64,000 nt of DNA from Flavobacterium hercynium (GCF_002217285.1 NZ_MUGW01000030.1:17132-81131); one strand, 5' to 3'; shown: positions 44,234 to 53,590, counted from the first letter of the stretch. Made by a program: numbers and translations. Notes: generated from the letters alone by a model not told the origin.

Positions 44234-44899
44234 TTAAGCCTTTTTAAAAGCTCTAAACATTTCTCTTTTCCCCGGAGGTCCTGCTAATTTTTCTACGACA
44301 AATCCTACTTCTATCATACTTCTTTTAACAACTCCTCTGGCTGCATAGGTAACTAATACTCCATTTGGTCTTAAACTTTTATACATTTTCTCAAATATTT
44401 CGGTGCTCCACAACTCAGGTTGCACTCGAAATCCGAAGGCATCAAAGTAAATCAAATCAAAAATCTCAAAATCGTTTATTTCATGAAAAAATTGTTTTCT
44501 TTTGGTTAACGAAAAATCAGCGCTAATCTGTACTTTTTCGTTCCATTCGCATTCGTGCATTTCTGCAAAAACATCTTTATAGGTGATAGCTTCCAATTCG
44601 TCAACGTAATTCATTTCCAGAACTTCTTTAGCATCAACCGGGTAGGCTTCTACTCCAACGTAATCTATCTTTTGTTGTTTTTGTGTTGCTTCTAAAAAAG
44701 TAATAAAAGCATTCAGTCCTGTTCCAAAACCAATTTCCAGAATAGTCACCGGCTTCGCTTCAAACAACGAAAGTCCGTTCATTATAAATACATGTTTTGC
44801 TTCCTGAATTGCTCCATGTTTAGAATGGTAGGATTCATTCCATTCTGTCAAATGAATTGTTGTTGAGCCATCTAACGTTTTAATAATCTCTCTTTCCAC
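44234..44899 (-). CDS. mnmD: tRNA 5-methylaminomethyl-2-thiouridine methyltransferase MnmD
   Basis: A 221-residue SAM methyltransferase for the last step of mnm5s2U34 modification of tRNA wobble uridines (Lys, Glu, Gln). Motifs: YHSKHGAIQEAKHVFI, LEIGFGTGLNAFITFL (SAM loop) and YFDAFGFRVQPELWS. It is the MnmD part only; E. coli fuses it to MnmC's oxidase domain. The start codon appears to be GTG at 44899. It is divergent to ilvE. Confidence 0.9.
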   Translation of the reverse strand: MEREIIKTLDGSTTIHLTEWNESYHSKHGAIQEAKHVFIMNGLSLFEAKPVTILEIGFGTGLNAFITFLEATQKQQKIDYVGVEAYPVDAKEVLEMNYVDELEAITYKDVFAEMHECEWNEKVQISADFSLTKRKQFFHEINDFEIFDLIYFDAFGFRVQPELWSTEIFEKMYKSLRPNGVLVTYAARGVVKRSMIEVGFVVEKLAGPPGKREMFRAFKKA

Positions 44900-45206
44900 T
44901 ATTTACAATTTTGTAATGCCATTTTATTGATTTTTAGCCTTCTTTGTTAATCAAATTTAGTCAAAACAAATGCGTAAAGCCTTAAAAAACGAGACAATTT
45001 TCATAAATTCTTTATAAAACTATCTTAATTTTTTAAGTTTATTATAAGATAAATAAATCGCAATTAAATACGGTAATTAATGCACTTTTACTAAGTAAAT
45101 TAGAGATTTTTATCTAATTTTGTATTCAGTAAAAAATCTATTTAATACCAAAATCATTACCGTATTTTTACTATAGGAATGAAATTACATAAAAAACCAT
45201 TTTATT
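44900..45206. promoter_or_regulatory. Divergent mnmD-ilvE regulatory gap with a 9-bp inverted repeat
   Basis: This 307-bp gap has no gene. TACGGTAAT (45069-45077) and ATTACCGTA (45156-45164) form a perfect 9-bp inverted repeat around the ilvE promoter zone, where TAATTTTG at 45115-45122 fits TAnnTTTG. The two half-sites could act as a looping operator or the two ends of a leader hairpin. Confidence 0.5.
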
Positions 45207-46277
45207 ATGAGTACAACTCAAACAAGCAAAATTGAAATCAGAAAAGCTACTTCATCAAAAATAAGTGGAGTTGACTTTCAAAACTTAAGCTTTGGTGCTG
45301 TTTTTACAGACCATTTATTCGAATGTGATTTTAAAAATGGAGAATGGCAAACTCCTGTCATTAAACCTTATGCTCCAATTCTGATGGATCCTTCTTCAAA
45401 AGTATTCCATTACGGACAAGCTATTTTCGAAGGAATGAAAGCTTATAAAGATGACAATAATGATGTTTGGTTGTTTAGACCAGACGAAAACTTCAAGCGT
45501 TTTAATAACTCAGCTACACGTATGGCAATGCCGGAAGTTCCTGAAGCTATTTTTATGGATGGTTTGAATGAGTTACTAAAAATTGATCAGGAATGGATTC
45601 AAAAAGGGAACGGAAGCAGTATGTACATTCGTCCTTTTATGATTGCTACCGGTGCAGGTGTTGTTGCTAATCCTTCTGACGAATATAAATTCATGATTTT
45701 ATTATCTCCTGCACAATCGTATTATGCAGGCGAAGTAAAAGTAATTATCGCTGAACACTACAGCCGTGCTGCAAATGGCGGAATTGGTGCTGCAAAAGCA
45801 GCAGGAAATTATGCTGCACAATTTTACCCAACTAACTTGGCCAACAAAGATGGTTTCCAACAAGTTATCTGGACTGATGATGCTACACATACAAAATTAG
45901 AGGAAGCAGGTACAATGAACGTTTTCTTTAGAATCAACGATACATTATTGACTGCTCCGGTAAGCGAAAGAATTTTAGATGGTATTACCAGAAAAAGTTT
46001 AATTGCTATGGCTGAAAAAGAAGGATTGAATGTAGATGTTCGTCCGGTAATCGTTTCAGAATTGGTTGAAGCTGCTAAAAACGGATCGTTAAAAGAAATT
46101 TTTGGAGCAGGAACTGCTGCTGTAATTAGTGTAATTAAAGGTTTCTCTTATCAGGATGTTTATTATGAAATGGCTCCTGCTGAAGATTCTTATGCAGCTC
46201 TTTTAAAAGAAAAACTAACAAGTCTTCAAAACAAACTTTCAGAAGATACTTTTGGATGGACGGTTAAGGTTCAATAA
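45207..46277 (+). CDS. ilvE: Branched-chain amino acid aminotransferase
   Basis: A 356-residue class IV PLP aminotransferase converting 2-keto acids to valine, leucine and isoleucine. It has the eukaryotic-like BCAT-II length. Motifs: YGQAIFEGMKAYK, YIRPFMIATGAG, AAKAAGNYAAQF (with the PLP lysine region), EEAGTMNVFF and DGITRKSL. It is monocistronic, ended by a strong terminator. Confidence 0.93.
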   Translation: MSTTQTSKIEIRKATSSKISGVDFQNLSFGAVFTDHLFECDFKNGEWQTPVIKPYAPILMDPSSKVFHYGQAIFEGMKAYKDDNNDVWLFRPDENFKRFNNSATRMAMPEVPEAIFMDGLNELLKIDQEWIQKGNGSSMYIRPFMIATGAGVVANPSDEYKFMILLSPAQSYYAGEVKVIIAEHYSRAANGGIGAAKAAGNYAAQFYPTNLANKDGFQQVIWTDDATHTKLEEAGTMNVFFRINDTLLTAPVSERILDGITRKSLIAMAEKEGLNVDVRPVIVSELVEAAKNGSLKEIFGAGTAAVISVIKGFSYQDVYYEMAPAEDSYAALLKEKLTSLQNKLSEDTFGWTVKVQ

Positions 46278-46300
46278 TCAAAAGAAACTAAAATAAATAC

Positions 46301-46342
46301 AAGCCCGACGTTTTGAGATTCTCTTACGTCGGGCTTCTTTTA
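46301..46342 (+). terminator. Terminator after ilvE
   Basis: The stem AAGCCCGACG/CGTCGGGCTT is followed by T-rich sequence, 24 bp after the stop codon. Confidence 0.9.
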
Positions 46343-46370
46343 TATATTTGTTTTTCAAATTCAACCTGAA

Positions 46371-46949
46371 ATGATTGATAATGCTATTTTAAAGAATGTT
46401 GCTAAACATATTTCGCTAGACCAGGATGAAACAGCTTATTTCCTTTCCATTTTAAAGCAAAAGAAATATCCTAAAAAAAGTAATATTTTAAAAGAAGGAG
46501 AAATTTGCCACACTATAAATTTTGTTCAGTCAGGCACTTTAAGAGCATTTTACAGAGATACTGAAGGAAAAGAATCTACTATTATGTTTGCTATTTCTGA
46601 TTGGTGGATCACGGATATGTCCTGCTTCATTAGCCAGCAACCTGCCATGTTAAATATTGAAACAATCGAAGAAAGCACTATTTTTCATCTTCAAAAAGAA
46701 GATTTAGATGAATTGTATATAAAAATTCCAAAGTTCGAACGCTTTTTCAGAGTTATCATGCAAAACGCGTATATTAGAGAACAGCTCAGAGTGATTCAAA
46801 ATTTATCACTATCAGCAGAACAGCGTTACCATATTTTCTTAAACAAATATCCACAAGTTGCGCAACAAGTCACACAAAAACAAATAGCTTCTTATCTGGG
46901 AATTACACCAGAATTTTTGAGCATGATTCGATCCAATAAAAACAAATAG
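46371..46949 (+). CDS. Crp/Fnr-family transcription regulator
   Basis: A 192-residue protein. The cyclic-nucleotide-binding-like beta-roll (ILKEGEICHTINFVQSGTLRAFYRD) is at residues 30-110, and a C-terminal HTH (VTQKQIASYLGITPEFLSMIR) at about 162-182. This is the common flavobacterial Crp/Fnr-like type with an unknown ligand. It lies upstream of the DUF4406-type gene with a 67-bp gap. Confidence 0.85.
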   Translation: MIDNAILKNVAKHISLDQDETAYFLSILKQKKYPKKSNILKEGEICHTINFVQSGTLRAFYRDTEGKESTIMFAISDWWITDMSCFISQQPAMLNIETIEESTIFHLQKEDLDELYIKIPKFERFFRVIMQNAYIREQLRVIQNLSLSAEQRYHIFLNKYPQVAQQVTQKQIASYLGITPEFLSMIRSNKNK

Positions 46950-47016
46950 CAATTTCTTAAACTACATTATTTTTTTAGCACTACATCTTTACGTGCTTTG
47001 TAAAAAACAGACAGAT

Positions 47017-47373
47017 ATGCTTATACTTATTGCAGGACCTTATCGAGGAGGTACAAATGATGATCCCGAATTAATAAAACAAAATCTGGAAAGATTAGAA
47101 GCCGTAGCGCTGCCATTATTCCGAATGGGACATTTACCCCTAATTGGCGAATGGGTGGCACTGCCTCTGGTACACTTAGCCGGTTCAAAACAGATTGGCG
47201 ATGCAGCCTGGGATGAAATACAATATCCGGTTGCACATCGGCTTCTGGAAAAATGCGATGCTGTACTTCGACTTGAAGGCGCTTCAAAAGGAGCTGACAA
47301 CGATGTTAGAATTGCTAAAGAAAGAGGGCTAAAAATCTATTACAACATAGAAGACATTCCAAAAGCGGATTAA
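47017..47373 (+). CDS. DUF4406/nucleoside deoxyribosyltransferase-like protein
   Basis: A 118-residue protein. The ATG at 47017 is chosen over the GTG at 46993 because LILIAGPYRGG starts the Rossmann-like fold. The later EKCDAVLRLEGASKGADNDVRIAKERG matches the DUF4406/deoxyribosyltransferase-like family (bond cleavage or nucleotide binding). The substrate is unknown. Confidence 0.65.
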   Translation: MLILIAGPYRGGTNDDPELIKQNLERLEAVALPLFRMGHLPLIGEWVALPLVHLAGSKQIGDAAWDEIQYPVAHRLLEKCDAVLRLEGASKGADNDVRIAKERGLKIYYNIEDIPKAD

Positions 47374-47381
47374 TAAAATCA

Positions 47382-47425
47382 AAAAATCCCTAAGTAAGTA
47401 TAAAACTTTTAGGGATTTTGTTTTT
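47382..47425. terminator. Terminator between convergent genes
   Basis: AAAAATCCCTAA pairs with TT-AGGGATTTT, followed by a T-run. It lies between the DUF4406-like gene and the MazG-like gene. Confidence 0.8.
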
Positions 47426-47804
47426 AAAGCAATTTTGAAAAATCAGGTTTAAAATAATTGGGACCTTTCATCACTTTTCCGTCTTCGCGATAAATTGGCT
47501 GACCATCTTCTCCTAATTTACTCATATTACTGCGTTGTATTTCATCGAAAACAGCTTCTATTTTGTCCTGTAATCCGTGTTCTATAATGGTACCGCACAA
47601 AATGTACATCATATCTCCCAATGCATCAGCTATTTCAATTAAATCATTTTTCTGAACGGCGTCCAGATATTCTTCATTCTCTTCTTTCATTAAATTATAA
47701 CGAAGATATTTTTTTGCTTCTCCCAAATCGGCAATAGGTGTTTCGCTATGTCCAATCTTAAAAGCAGTGTGAAATTCCTTTACAGCGTCTATTTGTTTTT
47801 TCAT
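47424..47804 (-). CDS. MazG/HisE-like nucleoside triphosphate pyrophosphohydrolase
   Basis: A 126-residue all-helical protein with the family metal-binding pattern EENEEYLDA followed by EIADALGDMMYILCG (ExxE-x~25-ExxD). It probably hydrolyses non-canonical nucleoside triphosphates. The C-terminal YREDGKVMKGPNYFKPD is shared with phage and bacterial homologs annotated as HisE-like. Confidence 0.8.
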   Translation of the reverse strand: MKKQIDAVKEFHTAFKIGHSETPIADLGEAKKYLRYNLMKEENEEYLDAVQKNDLIEIADALGDMMYILCGTIIEHGLQDKIEAVFDEIQRSNMSKLGEDGQPIYREDGKVMKGPNYFKPDFSKLL

Positions 47805-47885
47805 GATTTTATTTCGTTAAATGCAGTACCAAATTAGCAACTAATCGTATACAATTCTCTAAATTTGTCAAAAAAAAATTTAATT

Positions 47886-48074
47886 ATGTTTAGTCAGGGA
47901 CAATTAATATTCGCACTTTGTTTTTTTGTAGCATTTGTAATCGTTATGATCATCGCTTATAGAAAAGATTTAGCGTTGCACAAAATATTTTACAAGGGGA
48001 ATTACAAAGTTTTAATTGGTTTTCTGCTATTTATAGCGATACTATTCGTAATCAAAGTATTTTTTAAAAGGTAA
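47886..48074 (+). CDS. Small two-helix membrane protein
   Basis: A 62-residue protein starting at the ATG at 47886 (an in-frame TTG lies at 47865). Two transmembrane segments (LIFALCFFVAFVIVMIIAY and VLIGFLLFIAILFVIKVFF) are linked by a basic loop. The function is unknown; it resembles a small conserved flavobacterial membrane protein. Confidence 0.6.
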   Translation: MFSQGQLIFALCFFVAFVIVMIIAYRKDLALHKIFYKGNYKVLIGFLLFIAILFVIKVFFKR

Positions 48075-48260
48075 TTCGGCAAAATTTCCTTATATTTAAA
48101 ATCTAGTTGAATACTGAACCTCAAAAGCAGGATTTAAGAAGATCGTTTTATTGATACGTTTTTCGACCAAAAAATAATTAAAAAGTAACGTTATTATTCA
48201 TTTGCTTATCGCAAGACTGCCGATAAATTTATAACTTTACGACACCAAACAACCAGCCCA

Positions 48261-49424
48261 ATGAAGATTTTAAAATACCTATTCCTATTAGCATTATTAA
48301 GCTTAGTTTCCCTCACCGTTTTTGTTGCTACTCAAAAAGGCGATTTTTCTATAGAGAGAAGCAAAGTGATTAATTCACCAAGAGCTACTGTTTTTAATTA
48401 TGTTAATGACTTTAGGAATTTTGAAGATTTTGAATCCTGGTCGATTGAAGATCCTATGATCAAAATGACTTACCCAAACAATACGATTGGAAATGGCGCT
48501 TCTTACTCGTGGGAAGGTACAGAAGGAAATGGGCAAGCTACTACAATCGATACAAAAGAAGGAGAAAGCATTCATCAAAAAATGAATTTTGATGGAACTG
48601 AAGCTGATGTAAACTGGATTTTTAAAGATACATTAGGCGTAAAAACAAAAGTTACCTGGAAAGCAACAGGCAGAATGAGTTTTTTATTTAAAATATACAC
48701 TGCTTTAAATGGAGGATCTGATAATGTTATAGGAACCATCTACGAAAAAAGTCTGGCAAATATTGATAAAAACTTAGATTTTGAAACAAAAACCTATGCT
48801 ATAAAAGTAAATGGCGTTATCAAAAAAGAAGAAACTCCATACATAAGACAAACGTTTACAAGTGAAATTCAGAAAGTAAATAAAAATGCACGCGCTGTAA
48901 TTCCAAAGCTAATTCATTTTAGCGAAACCAATGGTCTGGCTGCAAGCGGAAAACCTTTTATTATTTACCATACTTACGACACGGCAAAAGGATTAGCCAG
49001 AATATCAATCTGTTTACCAATTAACAAACAAATTTCTATTAGCTCAGGAAGTGATATTTCATCCGGAAAACTGAATAGTTTTGAAGGCGTAAAAACAACT
49101 CTGAATGGTGATTACACCCATATCAATGAAGCTATTCAAAAAACAACAGCTTTTATAAACAAAGAAAAAATCACACCCGATTTAAGCTGGTCACATCTTG
49201 AAATTTTATCTGTAAGCAAATTAGATGTTAAAAGTCCATCTAAATTAGTGACTGAAATTTATTACCCAACACAACCAAAACCTGTTGAAGTTGTTGCGGA
49301 ACCTGTTTCAACACCTGTTTACAAGCCGCAAACTCCAGCTCAAACTGAAACTCCGGCAAAAAAACCTGCTGCTGTAACGCCAAAAACACCTTCGCCTGAA
49401 CAGCAAGTTCCTTCAGAGTTCTAA
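48261..49424 (+). CDS. SRPBCC/GyrI-like exported protein with proline-rich tail
   Basis: A 387-residue protein. The N-terminal hydrophobic helix is a membrane anchor (residues 7-24). A START/SRPBCC-like domain is at about 30-180 (SIERSKVINSPRATVFNYV, NFEDFESWSIEDP). A second GyrI-like effector-binding domain follows at about 185-330 (PKLIHFSETNGLAASGKPFI). The C-terminus is a Pro/Glu/Thr-rich tail. A small-molecule-binding role is likely. Confidence 0.75.
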   Translation: MKILKYLFLLALLSLVSLTVFVATQKGDFSIERSKVINSPRATVFNYVNDFRNFEDFESWSIEDPMIKMTYPNNTIGNGASYSWEGTEGNGQATTIDTKEGESIHQKMNFDGTEADVNWIFKDTLGVKTKVTWKATGRMSFLFKIYTALNGGSDNVIGTIYEKSLANIDKNLDFETKTYAIKVNGVIKKEETPYIRQTFTSEIQKVNKNARAVIPKLIHFSETNGLAASGKPFIIYHTYDTAKGLARISICLPINKQISISSGSDISSGKLNSFEGVKTTLNGDYTHINEAIQKTTAFINKEKITPDLSWSHLEILSVSKLDVKSPSKLVTEIYYPTQPKPVEVVAEPVSTPVYKPQTPAQTETPAKKPAAVTPKTPSPEQQVPSEF

Positions 49425-49488
49425 AAAATAACTGGTTGATTAAACCTTTTGTTTAAAATTCATTCTAACAAGATATAATTCGATAAGC

Positions 49489-50031
49489 TTGACAAACGAG
49501 AAGGAATTTATAGCTCAATTATTAAATCCAAAAACGCAAAATATTGCGTTTCAAAAACTCGTGTCCGATTATCAGAGACCGCTGTATTCGCATATTCGAA
49601 ATATTGTTTTGAATCATGATGATGCAGACGATGTTTTGCAAAATACTTTTGTAAAAATTTTTCAGTATTTAAAAAATTTCAAAGGAGAGAGTAAACTCTT
49701 TTCTTGGATGTATCGAATTGCTACAAACGAAGCTTTGACTTTCTTAAATCAGAAAGCAAAATTAAGCGGTATAACATCTGAGGCTTTGCAAAACAAAACT
49801 ATAGACAATCTAAAAGCCGATGCCTATTTTGATGGTGATGACATTCAGATTAAATTGCAAAAAGCGATCGTAACCTTACCGGAAAAGCAGCAATTGGTGT
49901 TTAAAATGAAGTATTTTGAAGAATTAAAATACGAAGAAATTGCAGAGATTTTAGGCACATCTGTGGGCGCTTTGAAAGCATCGTATCATCATGCCGTAAA
50001 AAAAATCGAATTATTTGTTACATCAAATTAA
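49489..50031 (+). CDS. RNA polymerase sigma-70 factor, ECF type
   Basis: A 180-residue protein. Region 2 (DADDVLQNTFVKIFQYLKNF, then LFSWMYRIATNEAL) and region 4 (VTLPEKQQLVFKMKYFEELKYEEIAEILGTSVGALKASY) are both present. The start codon is TTG at 49489; the next Met is inside region 2, so TTG is needed. It is followed by a putative anti-sigma gene (33-bp gap) and an exported Spy/CpxP-like gene. Confidence 0.9.
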   Translation: MTNEKEFIAQLLNPKTQNIAFQKLVSDYQRPLYSHIRNIVLNHDDADDVLQNTFVKIFQYLKNFKGESKLFSWMYRIATNEALTFLNQKAKLSGITSEALQNKTIDNLKADAYFDGDDIQIKLQKAIVTLPEKQQLVFKMKYFEELKYEEIAEILGTSVGALKASYHHAVKKIELFVTSN

Positions 50032-50064
50032 ACCTTTTGCTACAAAAGACATCTAATAGACATT

Positions 50065-50478
50065 ATGAAAGCATTTAAATTAGAAAACGAACCGAAAATA
50101 CCAACTGGATTTAAAACTCCGGATGCTTACTTTGAAAATTTTTCGGCAAAAGTTTTAGAGCAAATAGCTGAAAAGGAGGTAAAAGTTATTCCGATCTATA
50201 AGCGTAAAAAGAATATTGCTTTGCTTGTTGCTGCGGTACTCATTATTGGATTATTAATTCCGGTAGTAAACTATTACAATACTTCATCAAAAGAACTTGA
50301 TGAGGCTGCTTTAGAAACGTATTTAGCCTATCAGTCAAATATAAATCAATATGACCTAATTAAAGAGCTTGATACTAAAGATATTGAGACACTAAATAAA
50401 AATGTTGCTCTGGAACAGGAAACGCTGGAAGATATTTTAGCATCCAATCCTAATCTAGAAAATTTAATTTCAGAATAA
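50065..50478 (+). CDS. Putative anti-sigma factor
   Basis: A 137-residue protein with a cytoplasmic N-terminal region (LENEPKIPTGFKTPDAYFENF), one transmembrane segment (ALLVAAVLIIGLLIPVVNYY, about 53-72) and an external tail. The layout and position after an ECF sigma gene are typical of anti-sigma factors. No zinc motif is seen. The assignment is by context. Confidence 0.65.
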   Translation: MKAFKLENEPKIPTGFKTPDAYFENFSAKVLEQIAEKEVKVIPIYKRKKNIALLVAAVLIIGLLIPVVNYYNTSSKELDEAALETYLAYQSNINQYDLIKELDTKDIETLNKNVALEQETLEDILASNPNLENLISE

Positions 50479-50494
50479 ACAAAAAAACAAAAAG

Positions 50495-50953
50495 ATGAAA
50501 GTCAAAAACTTATTACCAATATTACTGTTTTTTGCTACTTTTTCATTTTATGCCCAAAGTGACAAAACAGATGAAAAACGTGAAAAAATAAAAGCATACA
50601 AAGTTTCTTTTTTAACAACAGAGCTTGAACTTACCTCTACAGAAGCAGAAAAATTCTGGCCCATTTATAATGCTTTCGATGACAAACAATTTGAACTGCG
50701 TCATGAAAAAATGAAAACGTACTTGCGTAAACTGGATGATGATAACATCAGTTCTCTTTCTGAAAAAGAATCCTGTATTCTTCTCTCACAAATAGAAAGT
50801 ACAGATAAAGAATTATATACATTGCGAGAAAAGTACATGACAAATCTTAAAAAAATACTTTCTGCAAAAAAGATATTAAAGCTTAAAAAATCTGAAGATG
50901 ATTTTAATCGAAAATTGTTAAAACAATATCGAGATAAGGCAGGAAAAAATTAA
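50495..50953 (+). CDS. Exported Spy/CpxP-like helical protein
   Basis: A 152-residue protein with a signal peptide (LLPILLFFATFSFYAQ), then a charged helical region (VSFLTTELELTSTEAEKFWPIY) resembling LTxxQ/CpxP stress proteins. It is 16 bp after the anti-sigma gene. It may sense envelope stress or act as a chaperone in this ECF unit. Confidence 0.65.
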   Translation: MKVKNLLPILLFFATFSFYAQSDKTDEKREKIKAYKVSFLTTELELTSTEAEKFWPIYNAFDDKQFELRHEKMKTYLRKLDDDNISSLSEKESCILLSQIESTDKELYTLREKYMTNLKKILSAKKILKLKKSEDDFNRKLLKQYRDKAGKN

Positions 50954-50986
50954 TTACAGCAATTAATTAAACGATACAACAGCGAT

Positions 50987-51030
50987 AAGGACCCTATATA
51001 ATAATACTTACTTTATTATTTAGGGTTCTT
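50987..51030. terminator. Bidirectional terminator candidate
   Basis: AAGGACCCTA and TAGGGTTCTT pair around an AT-rich loop between the convergent Spy-like and BNR genes. The stem contains G-U pairs. Confidence 0.55.
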
Positions 51031-51036
51031 ATTATT

Positions 51037-52095
51037 TTACCTAAAATTGATTCGCACCAATTTGTTATAACCTGCAGCAATTGCTGTGTTTTTATTAATA
51101 AAACGAATGGTAAAAAGTTTCGTATCGGTAGATAGTAAAGTCCACGTTGCTCCTGCGTCTTTAGAATACTGCAATCCCGAAGCTCCAACACACACCAGTT
51201 CTTTTGCGTTGCTTCCCGGAACGTATTGTACACATGAAGCATAACCAAATCCCAAATTCTGACTTACTATTTCCCATGTTTTACCTCCGTCATTTGTAAC
51301 GGCTTTATTATCGGATTTCTGCTCTGGAAGTTCATAATCTCCTCCAGCTATAAATCCGTGTTTCGAATCGTAAAAATCTGCAGTAAAAATTCCTGTCATT
51401 GTTTTACCCTGAATAATAGGTGTATCAATAGTTTTCCATTTTACTCCTTTATCTGCTGAATAAAAAACACGCGCTTTTTTTCCACCTGAAACTAGCCAAG
51501 TATCATTTCCTTTTATTATAATATTAGTATTACTTGCAGCAAAAGCAGCTTCACCAGTAGCATTAGTTGGCAATTTATCAGACAATACTTTCGTCCATGT
51601 CTCTCCTCCATCACGCGTTATGATAACAGAAAAAGTATCTTCTGTTGGATCACCAATAGCGATTCCTTCTTTGTCGTTCCAGAATTGCATACTATCATAA
51701 AAAACCTTTGCATGCACTTCTTTGTAAACTAATTTTACTTTTAATGTTTTTTTATCCACTTTATACAACAAAGCAGGATTTGCTACACTTAGCAGAAATA
51801 TATTTTTTGAAGTTTGAGCAATGCTTCTAAATTCCAATTTTAAAGTATCGCGATAAATATGATCTTCGAATTTTTCGTTTTTGGTTAAATCAAAGTATCC
51901 AAAGCGTGAATTATCGCCTCCGTACCAAACTTTATTTTTATCAATTGAAATTGCTCTAATACTTATTTTATCTTTAAATAAAGTGTCTATTTGAACTGCG
52001 GTAAAACCACCAATCGCTGCCTGCTTATCTTTACAGTTAAATGCTTTAAAAGATAAAAACAGAAAAACAGCGCAAAGCAAAATTACTTTTCTCAT
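51037..52095 (-). CDS. Exported Ycf48/BNR-repeat beta-propeller protein
   Basis: A 352-residue protein starting at the ATG at 52095, with a signal peptide (VILLCAVFLFLSFKAFNC). Repeats with the Asp-box style sequences ITRDGGETWTKV, YSADKGVKWKTI, VTNDGGKTWEIV and YSKDAGATWTLL define a beta-propeller like Ycf48 or sialidase-type BNR proteins. No catalytic sialidase residues are evident, so it is probably a structural or binding protein. Confidence 0.75.
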   Translation of the reverse strand: MRKVILLCAVFLFLSFKAFNCKDKQAAIGGFTAVQIDTLFKDKISIRAISIDKNKVWYGGDNSRFGYFDLTKNEKFEDHIYRDTLKLEFRSIAQTSKNIFLLSVANPALLYKVDKKTLKVKLVYKEVHAKVFYDSMQFWNDKEGIAIGDPTEDTFSVIITRDGGETWTKVLSDKLPTNATGEAAFAASNTNIIIKGNDTWLVSGGKKARVFYSADKGVKWKTIDTPIIQGKTMTGIFTADFYDSKHGFIAGGDYELPEQKSDNKAVTNDGGKTWEIVSQNLGFGYASCVQYVPGSNAKELVCVGASGLQYSKDAGATWTLLSTDTKLFTIRFINKNTAIAAGYNKLVRINFR

Positions 52096-52214
52096 AGGTA
52101 TTATATTTTTTTTTGTGCTAAAATACAACTAATTACAACATATAAAAATCTTTGTTTATTTTTATGGCACAGTAATTGGATATTTCCAAATATCAATCTT
52201 AATAAAGATAAACC

Positions 52215-53525
52215 ATGAAAACTAAACTACTAATTATAGCAATGATTGCCTTGTCTATTTCTTCATGTCAAGCGCAAAACCAAACTACTGTTTACGCCAA
52301 AAATTCAGATATCAGTGACAATTTAGACCTAAGAGCTGTTGCCTCTATATTTGGAGAATCTGCCAACCTTCAGGACTTTGAAAGAAGACTAAATGATCCT
52401 TCTTATCAGATTTCTAATCTTGATTTGAATGGCGACAATCAGGTAGATTATTTACGAGTAATAGAATCAGTTGAAGACAGAACGCACGTTGTAATCATAC
52501 AAGCCGTTTTAGACAGAGATGTTTTTCAGGACATCGCAACAATTGACATTGAAAGAGATAATTCGAACCGAGTAGTTGTTCAGGTAGTTGGAAACTCTTA
52601 TTTATATGGTAACAATTATATCTATGAGCCTGTTTATAGTGTAGCACCTGTAATTTATACTTCATTTTGGGTAACGAATTACAGACCATACTACTCTACT
52701 TGGGGATGGAACTATTATCCAACGTACTATTCAGCATGGAGACCTTATCCGATATACAGATACAGAAGAAATGTGAATGTGTACATTAATGTAAACAATC
52801 ATTACAATTATGTAGATACCAGAAGAAGTTACAGAGCTCCTGCACTTTACGAAACAAGACGTTCTTACGGATACGAAAAAATGCGTCCGAATAATAGTTT
52901 CTCACAAAGAAATTCGAATGTAAATAACAGATACGAATTAGATCAGAGACGTATTGCAACCGGTGGAACAACCAGAGGTCAAAACACTTACTCTACAAAC
53001 AGATCTACTAACAATAATAACAGATCAAACTCTGGAAGAGTTACGACAACACCAACTCAAAATAATAGAAACACGACTTCTAACAGAACAACAACTGACA
53101 GAGGAACAACTAATAGAGATAATGGTGCAAGTACAACTAATCCGGTAAGAGTTCAAACTGATAGAAATACAAGTACGAACAGAGGAACGTCTAACAGAGA
53201 CAATGGAGCCAGTACTACTAATCCGGTACGAGTTCAGACAGATGTTAGAAGAAATAGCACTGATAACAATACGAACAATACTAGAGTAAATTCTGAAAAC
53301 AGAAGTACATCTAACAGAAGTACTACAACTGCTCCTGTTCAACGTACAGAAGCACCAAGAAGCACTTCTCAAAGTAACAGATCAGCTTCTCAAAATAATG
53401 CAAGTACAGCGAGATCACAAGCTCCACAACGTTCTGAATCTTCAAGAGGAGGTCAGGAAAGCAGAAGCAGTCAACCGCAAAGAGAAAGCGGATCTAGCTC
53501 AAGAGGTGAAGGCGGAAGAAGATAA
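52215..53525 (+). CDS. Exported Asn/Thr/Arg/Ser-rich low-complexity lipoprotein
   Basis: A 436-residue protein. The lipobox is SISSC (about Cys18). A folded N-terminal part (to about residue 140, VASIFGESANLQDFERRL...LDLNGDNQVDYLRVIE) is followed by a tyrosine-rich region (YRPYYSTWGWNYYPTYYSAW) and a long low-complexity tail. The tail contains a duplicated unit (NRDNGASTTNPVRVQTD, twice). The function is unknown; it is likely surface-exposed. Confidence 0.65.
   Translation: MKTKLLIIAMIALSISSCQAQNQTTVYAKNSDISDNLDLRAVASIFGESANLQDFERRLNDPSYQISNLDLNGDNQVDYLRVIESVEDRTHVVIIQAVLDRDVFQDIATIDIERDNSNRVVVQVVGNSYLYGNNYIYEPVYSVAPVIYTSFWVTNYRPYYSTWGWNYYPTYYSAWRPYPIYRYRRNVNVYINVNNHYNYVDTRRSYRAPALYETRRSYGYEKMRPNNSFSQRNSNVNNRYELDQRRIATGGTTRGQNTYSTNRSTNNNNRSNSGRVTTTPTQNNRNTTSNRTTTDRGTTNRDNGASTTNPVRVQTDRNTSTNRGTSNRDNGASTTNPVRVQTDVRRNSTDNNTNNTRVNSENRSTSNRSTTTAPVQRTEAPRSTSQSNRSASQNNASTARSQAPQRSESSRGGQESRSSQPQRESGSSSRGEGGRR
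53111..53243 (+). repeat. Direct duplication within the low-complexity gene
   Basis: Two diverged copies encode NRDNGASTTNPVRVQTD at about 53113-53163 and 53194-53244. Synonymous differences show they are not recent. Confidence 0.6.
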
Positions 53526-53555
53526 TTTATCCTAAAATTGCACTCTTAATTATAA

Positions 53556-53590
53556 TCAAAGCACAATTTAACGATTGTGCTTTTTTTATT
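53556..53590 (+). terminator. Terminator after the low-complexity lipoprotein gene
   Basis: The stem AAAGCACAAT/ATTGTGCTTT is followed by a T-run. Confidence 0.85.
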
